Source of the DNA: an uncultured Clostridium sp.
GTDB lineage: Bacteria > Bacillota_A > Clostridia > TANB77 > CAG-508
Reading direction: 5' to 3'
Assembly (NCBI GenBank): GCA_930980675.1
Contig: CAKNIU010000004.1
Span: 1-57,158 of the forward strand
Length of the DNA stretch: 57,158 nucleotides
Made by a program: the position numbers and the translations under genes. The notes below the pieces were generated by a model. The model searched no databases and was not told the origin of the DNA. It saw nothing but the letters and a program-made list of their open reading frames with translations. This document shows positions 17,458 through 26,295 of this stretch, piece after piece (position 1 is the stretch's first letter; each line of letters opens with the position of its first letter).

Positions 17458-17561
17458 CTGTTTAATTTCTCCTTCCATTTGATAATTATTTTTTTATTAT
17501 AAAGAAAAAAATTTGCATCGTTTTTGCTTTCTTTTATTTTATTTTTTATAAACACAGCAAA

Positions 17562-17712
17562 AACCTATGCTAATTAGACTTTTTAAATTCGCCTAAAAAG
17601 CATAGGTTTATTTCTATGTTTACATATTTCTATTTTATTAAATCTTACGATATATATATACGGCCCCAAGGCTTTCAGCGATTTTTGTCATTTGTTTGTA
17701 CTCCTTTATTTT
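17562..17712 (-). ncRNA. Structured leader RNA of pseudopilin copy 2
   Basis: Second copy of the leader. -10 TACAAT is at 17719-17724. The SD and ATG at 17691 encode MTKIAESLGAVYIYRKI then stop; the TA tract is 11 bases, against 15 in copy 1. The terminator-like hairpin (17562-17608) has stem AACCTATGCT/AGCATAGGTT, different in sequence from copy 1 but paired at the same place. Its apical region TTTTAGGCG..TAAAAAGTCTAA is conserved. Covariation with a conserved loop argues for a selected RNA structure. Confidence 0.5.
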
Positions 17713-17767
17713 TTCTTTATTGTATCACAAATATTCTATTAATTACCATAGATAAAATAATTTTTAC

Positions 17768-19000
17768 TTAAATAAAATTCTTTTCCAGTAAATTATTATG
17801 CATATTATTCATATATTTTATATCTATTATGGTATCAAATAAAATAGATATTTTGCATGCTGATATATCTATATCAATTATGTTATCTCTAATTTCTTCT
17901 AATGTTTTTAACACTATTTCAAGAATTTCCAAATGATTAGAAATTCCAGAACCAATAAGCGATATTTTTGTAACAGATTTTATCGAAGTATGACCACTTT
18001 CTTTGTCTAATAATTTTTCAAGTTTTGCTCTATTTTCCTTGTTTATAGTAAAGCATAATTTATGGTCTTCATAACTATATTTTCCTATTTTTATTTTATT
18101 TTTTATAAGTTTTTTTAATAAGTCAAAAGGATTCTTATTATCTTTTATTTGCACAATTAAAATATTATCATTCTTAATAATGCTTTTAATCGCTGTTTCT
18201 TCCATACATCCTTTATTATTTAAATGCTTTTCATTTGAGTTATCGGCTTTCATCTCATTAATTTCATCAGATGAATTTGCTATTTCTGTTCCTTTGTTTT
18301 TGTTAAATGTACAAGCAGCTATAATTGGCATATTGTATTTTTCCGCTAGTTCTACACAACGATCATGAAGCACTTTAGCACCTTCACCAGAAATATATGA
18401 CATCTCCTCATATGAAATAGAATTTAATTTATGTGCTAATTTTACATCTCTAGGATCTGCTGTGTAAACGCCATCTACATCCGAAAAAATATAGCAATGA
18501 TTAGCTTTTACTGCTGCAGCTATTGCAACGGCTGTTGTGTCTGAACCTCCTCTTCCAAGTGTGGTAATGTTTTGTTTTTCATCAACTCCTTGAAATCCTG
18601 TCACAACAACAATTTTACCTTTGTCTAGCTCTTTATTTATTCTTGTAACATCTATGTTCATTATTTTTGATGATTGATAATCTGAATTGGTATAAATTCC
18701 TGCCTGCCATCCTGTAAGTGAAATGGCTTTATATCCTAGCATTGTCAATAAAATGGCAAGCTTTGATGCTGAAATTTGTTCACCAGTACTCAAAAGAGCA
18801 TCCATTTCTCTTTCATTTGGAACAGCACTTAATTCTTTAGCCTCTTTTATTAGATTATCTGTTGTCTTTCCTTGGGCAGAAACTACGCAAATAATTCTGT
18901 TTCCTTCTTCTTTTAACTCAATTACTTTTTTTGCCACAATATTTAAATTTAAATTGTCAGAAAGAGAGCTTCCTCCGAATTTTAATACAATTGTATCCAT
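17768..19000 (-). CDS. lysC: Aspartate kinase
   Basis: 410 residues. It phosphorylates L-aspartate, the first step to lysine, threonine, methionine and diaminopimelate (needed for peptidoglycan and dipicolinate). The kinase core shows VLKFGGSS at residues 5-12, STGEQISASKLA, GWQAGIYTNSDYQ and TTLGRGGSDTTAVA; the nucleotide site FSDVDGVYTADPRDV follows. Two ACT-type regulatory modules fill residues about 265-410 (SVTKISLIGSGISN). A spacer of about 20 mixed polar residues (ANSSDEINEMKADNSNEKHL) separates kinase and ACT regions and looks slightly expanded. AGAGGC precedes the ATG. It is monocistronic in appearance. Confidence 0.93.
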   Translation of the reverse strand: MDTIVLKFGGSSLSDNLNLNIVAKKVIELKEEGNRIICVVSAQGKTTDNLIKEAKELSAVPNEREMDALLSTGEQISASKLAILLTMLGYKAISLTGWQAGIYTNSDYQSSKIMNIDVTRINKELDKGKIVVVTGFQGVDEKQNITTLGRGGSDTTAVAIAAAVKANHCYIFSDVDGVYTADPRDVKLAHKLNSISYEEMSYISGEGAKVLHDRCVELAEKYNMPIIAACTFNKNKGTEIANSSDEINEMKADNSNEKHLNNKGCMEETAIKSIIKNDNILIVQIKDNKNPFDLLKKLIKNKIKIGKYSYEDHKLCFTINKENRAKLEKLLDKESGHTSIKSVTKISLIGSGISNHLEILEIVLKTLEEIRDNIIDIDISACKISILFDTIIDIKYMNNMHNNLLEKNFI

Positions 19001-19187
19001 TGCATTTGCCTCTTTTTATTAATATAAATAGAAAATTTAATTATAAAAATTCTATTTTGGCGTATTATGTTGCCTTAATTTATTATATGTGTTTTGGCAT
19101 TTATGTGTACCTAAATCTACAAACATCAACCTTATTATTAAGTCCTATGATAAATTTTATATTTTTCAAAAGTTATAATAATAAGTA

Positions 19188-19862
19188 TTAAGCGTTAAAA
19201 GCATATAAAATAATTGACACGATCAATAAAATAATTATAAGTATTGCAATAACTATTCCTATAGCCTTATGAAAACTTTTCTTTTCCTCGTTTTGCTTTT
19301 TCTCTTCCTCTTCTTCACTTTTTATTACATTAACTTCAAAAGCGTCAAAGAATTTTATTACTTCTTTTTTATTTAGCATAATTGTTGGAAAAGAATAAAT
19401 ATTCATTTTCTCAGTATCTACATATTCGGTAATTTCAAGAGCATAGTAATAAATTGGTATAAAGAAAAATCTTTTTTTCTTTTTTGTTAAGTATATTCCT
19501 ATTAACTTATTATATGGAATTTTATTTTCTTGAAAGTTTATTTTAAATTTTGCTCCATCTTCTTCTAAGTTTATGTAATATGTTCCATACACAATTGCAA
19601 GTAAGCATAATCCAACCATTAAAAGTAAGGCGTAGAACAATATATTTACATTATTCCAAAATGTTACCACTAAAAAAACAAGTATAATCAAAGCCACTAA
19701 TAATATAGTTTTTCCATAGTTTTTAAGCAAATTTCCTACATTTGATTTTATTTTTGCAGTTTCTAGCACATTTGTAACTTGACTAAATCTACTATGATTA
19801 CATTTTTGGTAAACGCTTTTCCAAGTAAGTTTGCTTTTTTGTTTCTTTTTTGTTTTTTCCAT
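19188..19862 (-). CDS. Uncharacterised membrane protein, 224 aa
   Basis: I do not recognise a family. A Lys-rich cytosolic N-terminus (MEKTKKKQKSK) is followed by two adjacent membrane helices at about residues 50-90. A PH-like/YcxB-like soluble region follows (YINLEEDGAKFKI, YNKLIGIYLTKKKKRFFFIP, PTIMLNKKEVIKFFDAF). Then comes an acidic Glu/Lys linker (SEEEEEKKQNEEKK) and a final membrane helix. The pattern resembles YcxB/PH-domain-like membrane proteins. It sits between lysC and ackA on the same strand, with GGAAGG before the ATG. Confidence 0.55.
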   Translation of the reverse strand: MEKTKKKQKSKLTWKSVYQKCNHSRFSQVTNVLETAKIKSNVGNLLKNYGKTILLVALIILVFLVVTFWNNVNILFYALLLMVGLCLLAIVYGTYYINLEEDGAKFKINFQENKIPYNKLIGIYLTKKKKRFFFIPIYYYALEITEYVDTEKMNIYSFPTIMLNKKEVIKFFDAFEVNVIKSEEEEEKKQNEEKKSFHKAIGIVIAILIIILLIVSIILYAFNA

Positions 19863-19913
19863 TTTTTATTCCTTCCTACTTTTCACTCGAGAATACTTAT
19901 TTTTACTTTTAAA

Positions 19914-21107
19914 TTATTTACTTGTTACCAACCTTAATGTATCTCTTGCAATAACTAACTCTTCGTTTGTTGGCACAATCCAAACTGGAATACTAGAATC
20001 ATCGCTTGATATACATATTTCTTCTGACTTAGCTTTATTCTTCTCATCATCTATTTTTATTCCCATGAATTTTAGATTATCACAAATGCCTTTTCTTACT
20101 CTTGTTTGATTTTCACCAACACCTGCTGTAAATGTTATAACATCTATACCTTGCATTGATACAGCATATTTTGCTATTGTTTGAGCAATTATATATTTAT
20201 AATAATCAAGTGCAAGCTTAGCTCTTTCATTTCCTTCGTCTACAGCTGCTTCAATATCTCTTACATCTTTGCTAACTCCTGAAATTCCCCATAGTCCTGA
20301 TTCTTTATTTAACATATCGTCCATTTCATCTGGCGACAAATTTTCATTTTTCATCAAAAATGTAACTATTGATGGGTCTAAATCTCCTGAACGTGAGCAC
20401 ATTGGAATTCCTGAAATAGGTGTTAGTCCCATTGATGTTTCAACTGATTTACCATTTTGTATTGCACATATACTTGCTCCTTGACCTAAATGGCAATTAA
20501 CAATTTTTAAATCTTCTACATTCTTTCCCATAAGTTCTGCAATTCTGCGTGATACGTACAAATGAGATGTTCCATGGAATCCATATTTTCTAATTTTATA
20601 TTTTTCATAATATTTATATGGAATTGGATAAATATATCTTTCTTCTGGTATTGTTTGATGGAAGGCTGTATCAAATACTCCAACCATTGGCTTTCCAGGC
20701 ATTAACTCTTGGCAAGCTCTTATACCAATTAAAGAACATGGATTGTGTACTGGTGCTAAACTTGAACATTCTTCAATTCTTCTTATAACTTCATCATCTA
20801 TAATAACTGATTCTTTAAAATATTCTCCACCATGTACTGTTCTATGTCCAATTGCTCCTATTTCATCTAATGAAGCTATTGCTGGATAATCTTTATTAAG
20901 TAATTGCTCTATTGCAAAGTTTAGAGCCTCTTTATGTGTTTTTACCGGGTTTTGTAAAACATATTTTTGACCATTTATTTTATGTGTCAAAAATGATGCT
21001 TCTCCTATTCTTTCATATGTTCCTTTTGCTATAAGTTTTTCTCCATCCATATCTATTAATTGATATTTAAGAGATGAACTTCCACAATTGATTACTAAAA
21101 TTTTCAT
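19914..21107 (-). CDS. ackA: Acetate kinase, first of a tandem pair (divergent copy)
   Basis: 397 residues from ATG 21107 (AAGGAAG upstream; the apparent start at 21125 has no ribosome site). It converts acetyl phosphate and ADP to acetate and ATP. Visible motifs are NCGSSSLKYQL, GHRTVHGGEYF, DTAFHQTIPEERY, YGFHGTSH, NCHLGQGASI, the SRSGDLDPSIV substrate region, ITFTAGVGEN and the C-terminal VPTNEELVIARDT. In the segment that reads PMGTRSGD in the neighbouring copy this one has PMCSRSGD. The order on the strand is pta, ack copy 2, ack copy 1, separated by roughly 80-115 bases. Confidence 0.9.
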   Translation of the reverse strand: MKILVINCGSSSLKYQLIDMDGEKLIAKGTYERIGEASFLTHKINGQKYVLQNPVKTHKEALNFAIEQLLNKDYPAIASLDEIGAIGHRTVHGGEYFKESVIIDDEVIRRIEECSSLAPVHNPCSLIGIRACQELMPGKPMVGVFDTAFHQTIPEERYIYPIPYKYYEKYKIRKYGFHGTSHLYVSRRIAELMGKNVEDLKIVNCHLGQGASICAIQNGKSVETSMGLTPISGIPMCSRSGDLDPSIVTFLMKNENLSPDEMDDMLNKESGLWGISGVSKDVRDIEAAVDEGNERAKLALDYYKYIIAQTIAKYAVSMQGIDVITFTAGVGENQTRVRKGICDNLKFMGIKIDDEKNKAKSEEICISSDDSSIPVWIVPTNEELVIARDTLRLVTSK

Positions 21108-21185
21108 AAATTTACTTCCTTTCATTTTTAATTAAGATTTTCAAATATTTGCTTTAAAATATGTTCTAAAGCTTTAAGCAAACAA

Positions 21186-22385
21186 TTATAAATTATTAAA
21201 TACAATTTCTTCAGTATCTTCTGCTATAAGCAATTCCTCGTTTGTTGGAACTACCCATACTTCTATTTTTGAATCTTCAGTTGATACTTTTCTTTCTATA
21301 TTTTTACCATTGTTTAGCTCTTTATCTAGCTTTACTCCAAAGCAAGAAAGCTGCTCGCAAATATATTCTCTATCTTCAATTCCTTTTTCACCAACACCTG
21401 CTGTAAATGTTATAACATCTATGCCTTGCATTGCAACTGCATATTTGGCAATAGTTTGAGCAACATCATATATAAATATTTTCATAGCTAAGATTGCATT
21501 ATGGTCCCCTCTTTCAGCTTCTGCTTCTATATCTCTAAAGTCAACTGAAACTTGTGATACACCGAAAACTCCTGATTTCTTATTTAAAATTTCATCCATT
21601 TCATCTGGCGAAAGATTTTCATTTTTCATAATATATGTAACTATTGATGGGTCTAAATCTCCTGAACGTGTACCCATTGGAATTCCTCCAAGTGGTGTAA
21701 ATCCCATTGATGTGTCTACTGACTTACCATTTTGAATAGCACATATACTTGCACCTTGACCTAAATGACAATTAACTATTTTTAAGTCTTCAATTGGAAC
21801 TCCCTTAAGTTTTGCCACTCTATGCGCTACATAGTTATGAGATAGACCATGGAAGCCATATTTTCTCATTCCATACTTTTCTAAAAATTTATATGGAACA
21901 GGATATATATACCTCTCCTTTGGCATTGTTTGATGGAAGGCTGTATCAAAAGCTGCTACCATTGGTTTTCCAGGCATAATTTCTCTGCAAGCTTCAATAC
22001 CTGCTAAAGCTGATGGATTATGTAATGGTGCTAAAGGAATACAGTCCTTGATTTGTTTAATTACTCCATCTGTAATCAAAACTGACTTTGTAAATTTATC
22101 TCCACCATGTACAACTCTATGTCCAATTGCATCTATTTTATCTATTCCACTAATAACTCCACAACTTTTGCTTGTAAGTTTGCTAATTATTATATTTAAA
22201 GCCATTTCATGATTTTCTACATCAAGCTCAAATTTGTGTTTTACATCTCCAACTTTATGTGTTAAAAATGCATTTTTTTGACCTATACGTTCAAAATTTC
22301 CTTTGGCAAGAACCTCTTTTGTCACTGTATCAATTAATTGATATTTAAGTGATGAGCTTCCTGAATTTAAAACTAAAATTACCAT
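21186..22385 (-). CDS. ackA: Acetate kinase, second of a tandem pair (canonical copy)
   Basis: 399 residues starting MVILVLNSGSSSLKYQL. All family motifs are standard: GHRVVHGGDKF, HNPSALAGIEACREIMPGKP, DTAFHQTMPKERY, GFHGLSHNYVAHR, NCHLGQGASICAIQNGKS, MGTRSGDLDPSIV and FTAGVGEKGIEDR. It is clearly homologous along its whole length to the next gene downstream, so the pair arose by tandem duplication. With pta upstream it makes a complete acetyl-CoA to acetate, ATP-yielding pathway. Confidence 0.93.
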   Translation of the reverse strand: MVILVLNSGSSSLKYQLIDTVTKEVLAKGNFERIGQKNAFLTHKVGDVKHKFELDVENHEMALNIIISKLTSKSCGVISGIDKIDAIGHRVVHGGDKFTKSVLITDGVIKQIKDCIPLAPLHNPSALAGIEACREIMPGKPMVAAFDTAFHQTMPKERYIYPVPYKFLEKYGMRKYGFHGLSHNYVAHRVAKLKGVPIEDLKIVNCHLGQGASICAIQNGKSVDTSMGFTPLGGIPMGTRSGDLDPSIVTYIMKNENLSPDEMDEILNKKSGVFGVSQVSVDFRDIEAEAERGDHNAILAMKIFIYDVAQTIAKYAVAMQGIDVITFTAGVGEKGIEDREYICEQLSCFGVKLDKELNNGKNIERKVSTEDSKIEVWVVPTNEELLIAEDTEEIVFNNL

Positions 22386-22499
22386 TAATAATTTCCTCTC
22401 ACTATATGTTTTGGGTCTATATAGTTTTCTATAACTAATTTAGACTTTAGGCTTTGTCTATGAACCTTTTTACTATTTATTGCTTTTTTGTCATCTTTA

Positions 22500-23522
22500 T
22501 TATTGTTTTTTATTTTCATTATGCTGTGCTTGAACAACTGTTATCGCTACAACACCTGCAATATCTTCTGCACTGCATCCTCTAGATAAATCGTTAACTG
22601 GTTTATCTAATCCTTGGCAAAGTGGACCATATGCTTCTGCATGGGCTAACCTTTGTGTAAGTTTGTATCCAATATTTCCTGCGTTTAAATCTGGGAACAC
22701 TAAAATGTTAGCATTTCCTTTTATAGGACTACCTGGTGCTTTTCTTTCAGCTACTTCTGGAATTATTGCAGCATCTAATTGTAACTCTCCATCTAAAAGC
22801 AAATCTGGTGCTTTTTCATGTGCAAGCTTAGTAGCTTCAATAACTTTTTCAGTAAGTTCAGAATGAGCACTACCCTTTGTAGAATAAGATAACATTGCAA
22901 CTTTAGGTGTACCTTCTGGATTTACTAGTTCTATAAAAGATTCACTGGAAGTTATTGCTATATCTGAAAGCTCATCAGCTGTTGGATTTTCATTCATACC
23001 ACTATCTGCATAAATAAATACTCCATCTTCTCCAAATTCATTTGTAGGCAAGCACATAATAAAAAATGCAGAAACAGTTTTAACGCCTTCTCTTCCTTTA
23101 ATAATTTGAAGAACTGGCCTTAATGTATCTGATGTAGGATGTGATGCTCCTGATACAAACCCATCTGCATCTCCCATTTTTACCATCATAGTTGCAAAAT
23201 ATCTAGAATTTTCTTTCAAAAGCTCTCTAGCATTTTCTATTGTCATGCCTTTAGCTTTTCTTAATTCATATAAATAATTTGCATATTCTTCAAATTTGTC
23301 GCAAGATTCAGGATTAACTATTTTTGCACCTTCAATATTAATATTATTTTCTTTAGAAAGCTTGTTAATTTCATTTTCATTTCCAATTAAAATAATATTC
23401 GCTGTTTTTTCTTTTAATACTATTTCTGTGCCTTTTAAAACTCTTATGTCTTCAGTTTCAGGTAAGATTATTGTTTTTATATCTTTTTTTGCTTGTTCTT
23501 TAATTTTATCAATAAATTTCAT
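22500..23522 (-). CDS. pta: Phosphate acetyltransferase
   Basis: 340 residues, the size of the short-form Pta. It transfers acetyl from CoA to phosphate, supplying acetyl phosphate to the acetate kinases downstream. Motifs: ILPETEDIRVLKGTEIV at the start, GDADGFVSGASHPTSDTLRP, YADSGMNENPTADELSDIA, MLSYSTKGSAHSE, DGELQLDAAIIPEVAERKAPG, NILVFPDLNAGNIGYKL and the typical ending. A promoter (TTGTAC-17-TATAAT) lies just upstream in the divergent gap with the rluA-like gene. Confidence 0.95.
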   Translation of the reverse strand: MKFIDKIKEQAKKDIKTIILPETEDIRVLKGTEIVLKEKTANIILIGNENEINKLSKENNINIEGAKIVNPESCDKFEEYANYLYELRKAKGMTIENARELLKENSRYFATMMVKMGDADGFVSGASHPTSDTLRPVLQIIKGREGVKTVSAFFIMCLPTNEFGEDGVFIYADSGMNENPTADELSDIAITSSESFIELVNPEGTPKVAMLSYSTKGSAHSELTEKVIEATKLAHEKAPDLLLDGELQLDAAIIPEVAERKAPGSPIKGNANILVFPDLNAGNIGYKLTQRLAHAEAYGPLCQGLDKPVNDLSRGCSAEDIAGVVAITVVQAQHNENKKQ

Positions 23523-23540
23523 AACTTAACCTCCGAACTA

Positions 23541-23569
23541 ATTATATAAAAAATATGGAAAAAGTACAA
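23541..23569 (-). promoter_or_regulatory. Promoter of pta(-ack-ack)
   Basis: Minus-strand TTGTAC, 17 bases, TATAAT, in the 86-base divergent gap. Confidence 0.6.
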
Positions 23570-23608
23570 CATTTTTGGTAAAATATTTTTAGATAAAAGG
23601 AGCTTCTC

Positions 23609-24604
23609 ATGGATTTAAATTATGTTGTAAAAGATGAAATAAATATTAGACAAGTATTAAAAGAACACTTTGGAATTTCAAATAGATTATTACTTAAATT
23701 GAAACAAAATAAAAAAATATATTTAAATGGTTCAAATAACATTTATTTAGATTTTCCTGTTAATGAAAATGATTTAATTGAAGTTGATTTGAATTTTGAA
23801 GAAGATAATTCAAATATTGTTCCAGTAAAAATGGATTTAAAAATTTTATATGAAGATGATAGTTTGGTTATTATAGATAAACCTCCTCATATGCCTGTCC
23901 ATCCTTCACTTAATCATTATGAAAACAGCCTATCTAATGGTTTAAAATATTATTATGATTCTATTAATTTACATAGATTAATTAGACCAATAAATAGATT
24001 AGACAAAGATACATCTGGAATTGTCATGTTTGCTAAGAATGAATATATACAATCAAGGCTCAAAGCTTACACAAAAGAATATATTGCAATAGTTGTTGGT
24101 AAATTAGAAGGTAAAGGAATTATTGATAAACCTATTAAAAGAAAGGCAGATAGCATTATTGAAAGATGTGTTTCAAATAGAGGAGAAAAGGCTATTACTG
24201 AATATGAAGTAATAAAGAATTTTAATATTGGTGGAGAAGATTTAACAGAAGTAAAATGCATTTTGCATACTGGGAAGACTCATCAAATACGTGTCCATAT
24301 GGCATATATTGGTCATCCAATATTAGGAGATAGCTTGTATGGAAAGCCTTCAAATTTAATTGATAGACAAGCTCTTCATGCTTATAGAATTAAGTTTGTG
24401 CATCCAATTACAAAAAAAGAAATAGAAATCGTGAGTAAGCCTATAAGCCGGGTTCTGTTTAAAGTAATCATTTATCTAGGATATGTATTGCTACATACCT
24501 CATGCCACCAAATTAAGGAGATGACGAGCAGTCTTAGCCTCCTAGTCTCGGTGTTGCTCCAGATGGGGTTTACACGGCTAGATGTGTCACCACATCTACG
24601 GTGA
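23609..24604 (+). CDS. RluA-family pseudouridine synthase, reading into antisense rnpB
   Basis: 331 residues by the open frame. An S4-like N-terminus (VLKEHFGISNRLLLKLKQNK) is followed by the RluA catalytic core: VIIDKPPHMPVHPS, then the catalytic motif HRLIRPINRLDKDTSGIVMFAK, GEKAITEYEV, and LHTGKTHQIRVHMAYIGHPILGDSLYG. The family normally ends shortly after the HPITKKEIEI strand, here near residue 274. The frame goes on for about 57 more codons that are the exact antisense of rnpB (24431-24604), giving an unrelated tail. AAAGGAGC precedes ATG 23609. The enzyme probably modifies rRNA or tRNA uridines; the target is unknown. Confidence 0.88.
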   Translation: MDLNYVVKDEINIRQVLKEHFGISNRLLLKLKQNKKIYLNGSNNIYLDFPVNENDLIEVDLNFEEDNSNIVPVKMDLKILYEDDSLVIIDKPPHMPVHPSLNHYENSLSNGLKYYYDSINLHRLIRPINRLDKDTSGIVMFAKNEYIQSRLKAYTKEYIAIVVGKLEGKGIIDKPIKRKADSIIERCVSNRGEKAITEYEVIKNFNIGGEDLTEVKCILHTGKTHQIRVHMAYIGHPILGDSLYGKPSNLIDRQALHAYRIKFVHPITKKEIEIVSKPISRVLFKVIIYLGYVLLHTSCHQIKEMTSSLSLLVSVLLQMGFTRLDVSPHLR

Positions 24605-24782
24605 GCTCTTACCTCGCCTTTTCACCCTTACCTAAAGAAACTTTAGGCGGTTATTTTCTGTTGCACTTTCCTTAAGGTCACCCCTACTGGACGTTATCCA
24701 GCATCCTTGCTCTATGGGGCCCGGACTTTCCTCACACGTCGCCTTTCGGCACTGACAATGTGCGATTACTCAGCTTACTCAC
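24431..24782 (-). ncRNA. rnpB: RNase P RNA
   Basis: Read on the minus strand, the hallmark sequences appear in order: the P1 arm GTGAGTAAGC, GAGGAAAGTCCGGGC near the 5-prime end, GTGCAACAGAAA, AAGGGTGAAAAGG, and the 3-prime ACAGAACCCGGCTTAT followed by GCTTACTCAC closing P1 (10 bp). About 352 bases. It is the catalytic RNA that trims tRNA 5-prime ends. A strong promoter lies just upstream. Its 3-prime half overlaps the coding end of the converging rluA-like gene. Confidence 0.95.
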
Positions 24783-24788
24783 CTTTTA

Positions 24789-24816
24789 ATTATAACATAT
24801 TTATGTAGATTGTCAA
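24789..24816 (-). promoter_or_regulatory. rnpB promoter
   Basis: Minus-strand TTGACA, 16 bases, TATAAT, ending a few bases before the P1 arm of RNase P RNA. Confidence 0.75.
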
Positions 24817-24849
24817 ATTACATTTCAATTTTTTCAAAAGCAGATATTT

Positions 24850-24978
24850 TTATGCCATTTTTTTCTCCTTCCCGCCAGCTATTAAGCTAAGCCATTGTTC
24901 TTTTTTAGTAAAAACTCTCTTAAAAATGACATCATTTAAAAGTGGAAAGTTTTTTATATTACTTGGTATATTTTCCAT
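24850..24978 (-). pseudogene. N-terminal remnant of a PD-(D/E)XK family (Rpn-like) transposase/nuclease
   Basis: A 42-codon frame starts MENIPSNIKNFPLLNDVIFK, then RVFTKKEQWLSLIAGGKEKK, and stops. The piece LLNDVIFKRVFT resembles the invariable N-terminus of Rpn/PDDEXK_2 proteins (normally about 300 residues). GAGAGGA precedes the ATG, but the nuclease domain is missing; rnpB with its promoter follows directly. Probably a leftover of a mobile gene; a bona fide small protein is less likely. Confidence 0.45.
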
Positions 24979-25126
24979 CCTGGTCCTCTCTATTATAGCA
25001 AAATAAAAATTAAAATACAACGATTTTTCGAAATCAATTTATTCTATTTGATAAATAGATGTATAAAATTTACAAATTTAGCTAATAATATAAATGAATT
25101 TCAAACAGAAATGGAGGTGCCTATAT

Positions 25127-25228
25127 ATGGGTAAGAAAGATTGTAAAAAAGATAAAAAGAATTCATCTAAAAACTGTCCAAAAGGAAATGAACAAAATAA
25201 CATGAAAAAACAAGATGAAGAAAAATAG
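25127..25228 (+). CDS. Small Lys-rich protein, 33 aa
   Basis: ATG 25127 follows a strong GGAGG ribosome site and the frame ends before a good terminator at 25254-25276. The product is MGKKDCKKDKKNSSKNC followed by PKGNEQNNMKKQDEEK: one third Lys, two Cys, no hydrophobic segment. Clean translation and termination signals make a real gene likely. I do not recognise it; it could be a nucleic-acid-binding or spore-associated small basic protein, which is only a guess. Confidence 0.6.
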   Translation: MGKKDCKKDKKNSSKNCPKGNEQNNMKKQDEEK

Positions 25229-25253
25229 TTTTAAATAAAAAAGACGACAATTT

Positions 25254-25276
25254 AAAGGGCTAAAAACTAGCCCTTT
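25254..25276 (+). terminator. Terminator of the small Lys-rich gene
   Basis: AAAGGGCTA and TAGCCCTTT form a perfect 9-bp stem, followed by further Ts. The structure is symmetrical enough to also stop the converging gene at 25296. Confidence 0.7.
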
Positions 25277-25295
25277 TTAATTATGTGAATTATAA

Positions 25296-26289
25296 TTACA
25301 ATATTTCAAGTTGCTCCATTGCAAGCTTATATTTCATATAAAAAATTTCTTTATCTTCTAAGCCAACACTTCTTTGCAACTCTTCCAAAAGTGTATATGA
25401 CTTTTCTAAGGTAGACTTTTCAGTATCGCCTATTTCTTCCATTTGCATATTTTTAGATAATATATTTATTGCATTTGTTACGTTTGTATTCATTTCTCCC
25501 CAATTTTCGCTATTTGCTGATACATAACTGCTTAGTACATATGCTTTTGTATTGTATACATTTAATTTGGTTTCATCACTTGAAAAATATGATAAATATT
25601 TTGGCAAAAGTGTATATAAGTTATATAAATTTATAAGTGCACTATTCTTATCTTGTACTTTAACTGCCTGTGCTACTCCATCAAGTGTTGTGCTAAAGCT
25701 AGAAATATCACTTTCTCCAACATTTAGAGCCTTCATATCTATACTAATTGTTGGCCATGCAGTATACAAAGTTTCTACTCCATAAGAGATTTCATCCCAA
25801 GGAATATCATCATAATTTGAATTTAATAGCGAGTCTACTTGTGCCAATCTTGATGTTCTTGCTTCGCTTTGATTTGAGCTTTCTGACGAATTGCTATTTC
25901 CTCCAGAACTACCTCCGCTTTGATCACTGCTTCGTTCATTTCCACCGATTTTGTTCACTACCACTACTACTTTGACTGGCACTTTCAGTCGTCTGTGAAC
26001 CATTTCCTGCACTTTCACTATTATTTGATGTATTATTTTGTTGTTCACTCTCATTAACTTCTTTTATTGTCACCTGATACCTTGAATATGAAATATTATT
26101 AAGATTGTTCATAAGTTGAATAATAGATGAATCTAAATATGTTATTTCACCTTCTGCCTTTTCTGTTAATATTGCATATTCGTTTGCTTCGTTATTTTCC
26201 CAAAATCTAATATATATTAATGTCACTAATAAAATTACAAAAATAATCATTAAAGTGATTAGTAAGTATTTACTAATTTGATTTTTCAT
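25296..26289 (-). pseudogene. Membrane-anchored Ser/Gly-linker protein, frameshifted
   Basis: Two frames make one gene. The first (26289 to about 25960) has a signal anchor (residues 8-28), an extracytoplasmic segment and a Ser/Gln/Gly linker ending SASQSSSGSEQ. The second continues the same low-complexity linker (DQSGGSSGGNSNSSESSNQ) and then a helical domain of about 190 residues (LAQVDSLLNSNYDDIPWDEI to the end). The shift lies within about 25936-25980, between CAAAATCGG and TGGAAATGAACG on the minus strand. It may be a mutation, a sequencing error or, less likely, phase variation. No family recognised. Confidence 0.6.
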
Positions 26290-26295
26290 AAAAAC

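Noticed and set aside
15831..17712. c-di-GMP-I or c-di-GMP-II riboswitch before the pseudopilins
   Set aside because: Context fits and GAAAGCC is suggestive, but the tetraloop-receptor arms and second conserved domain of GEMM are not found.
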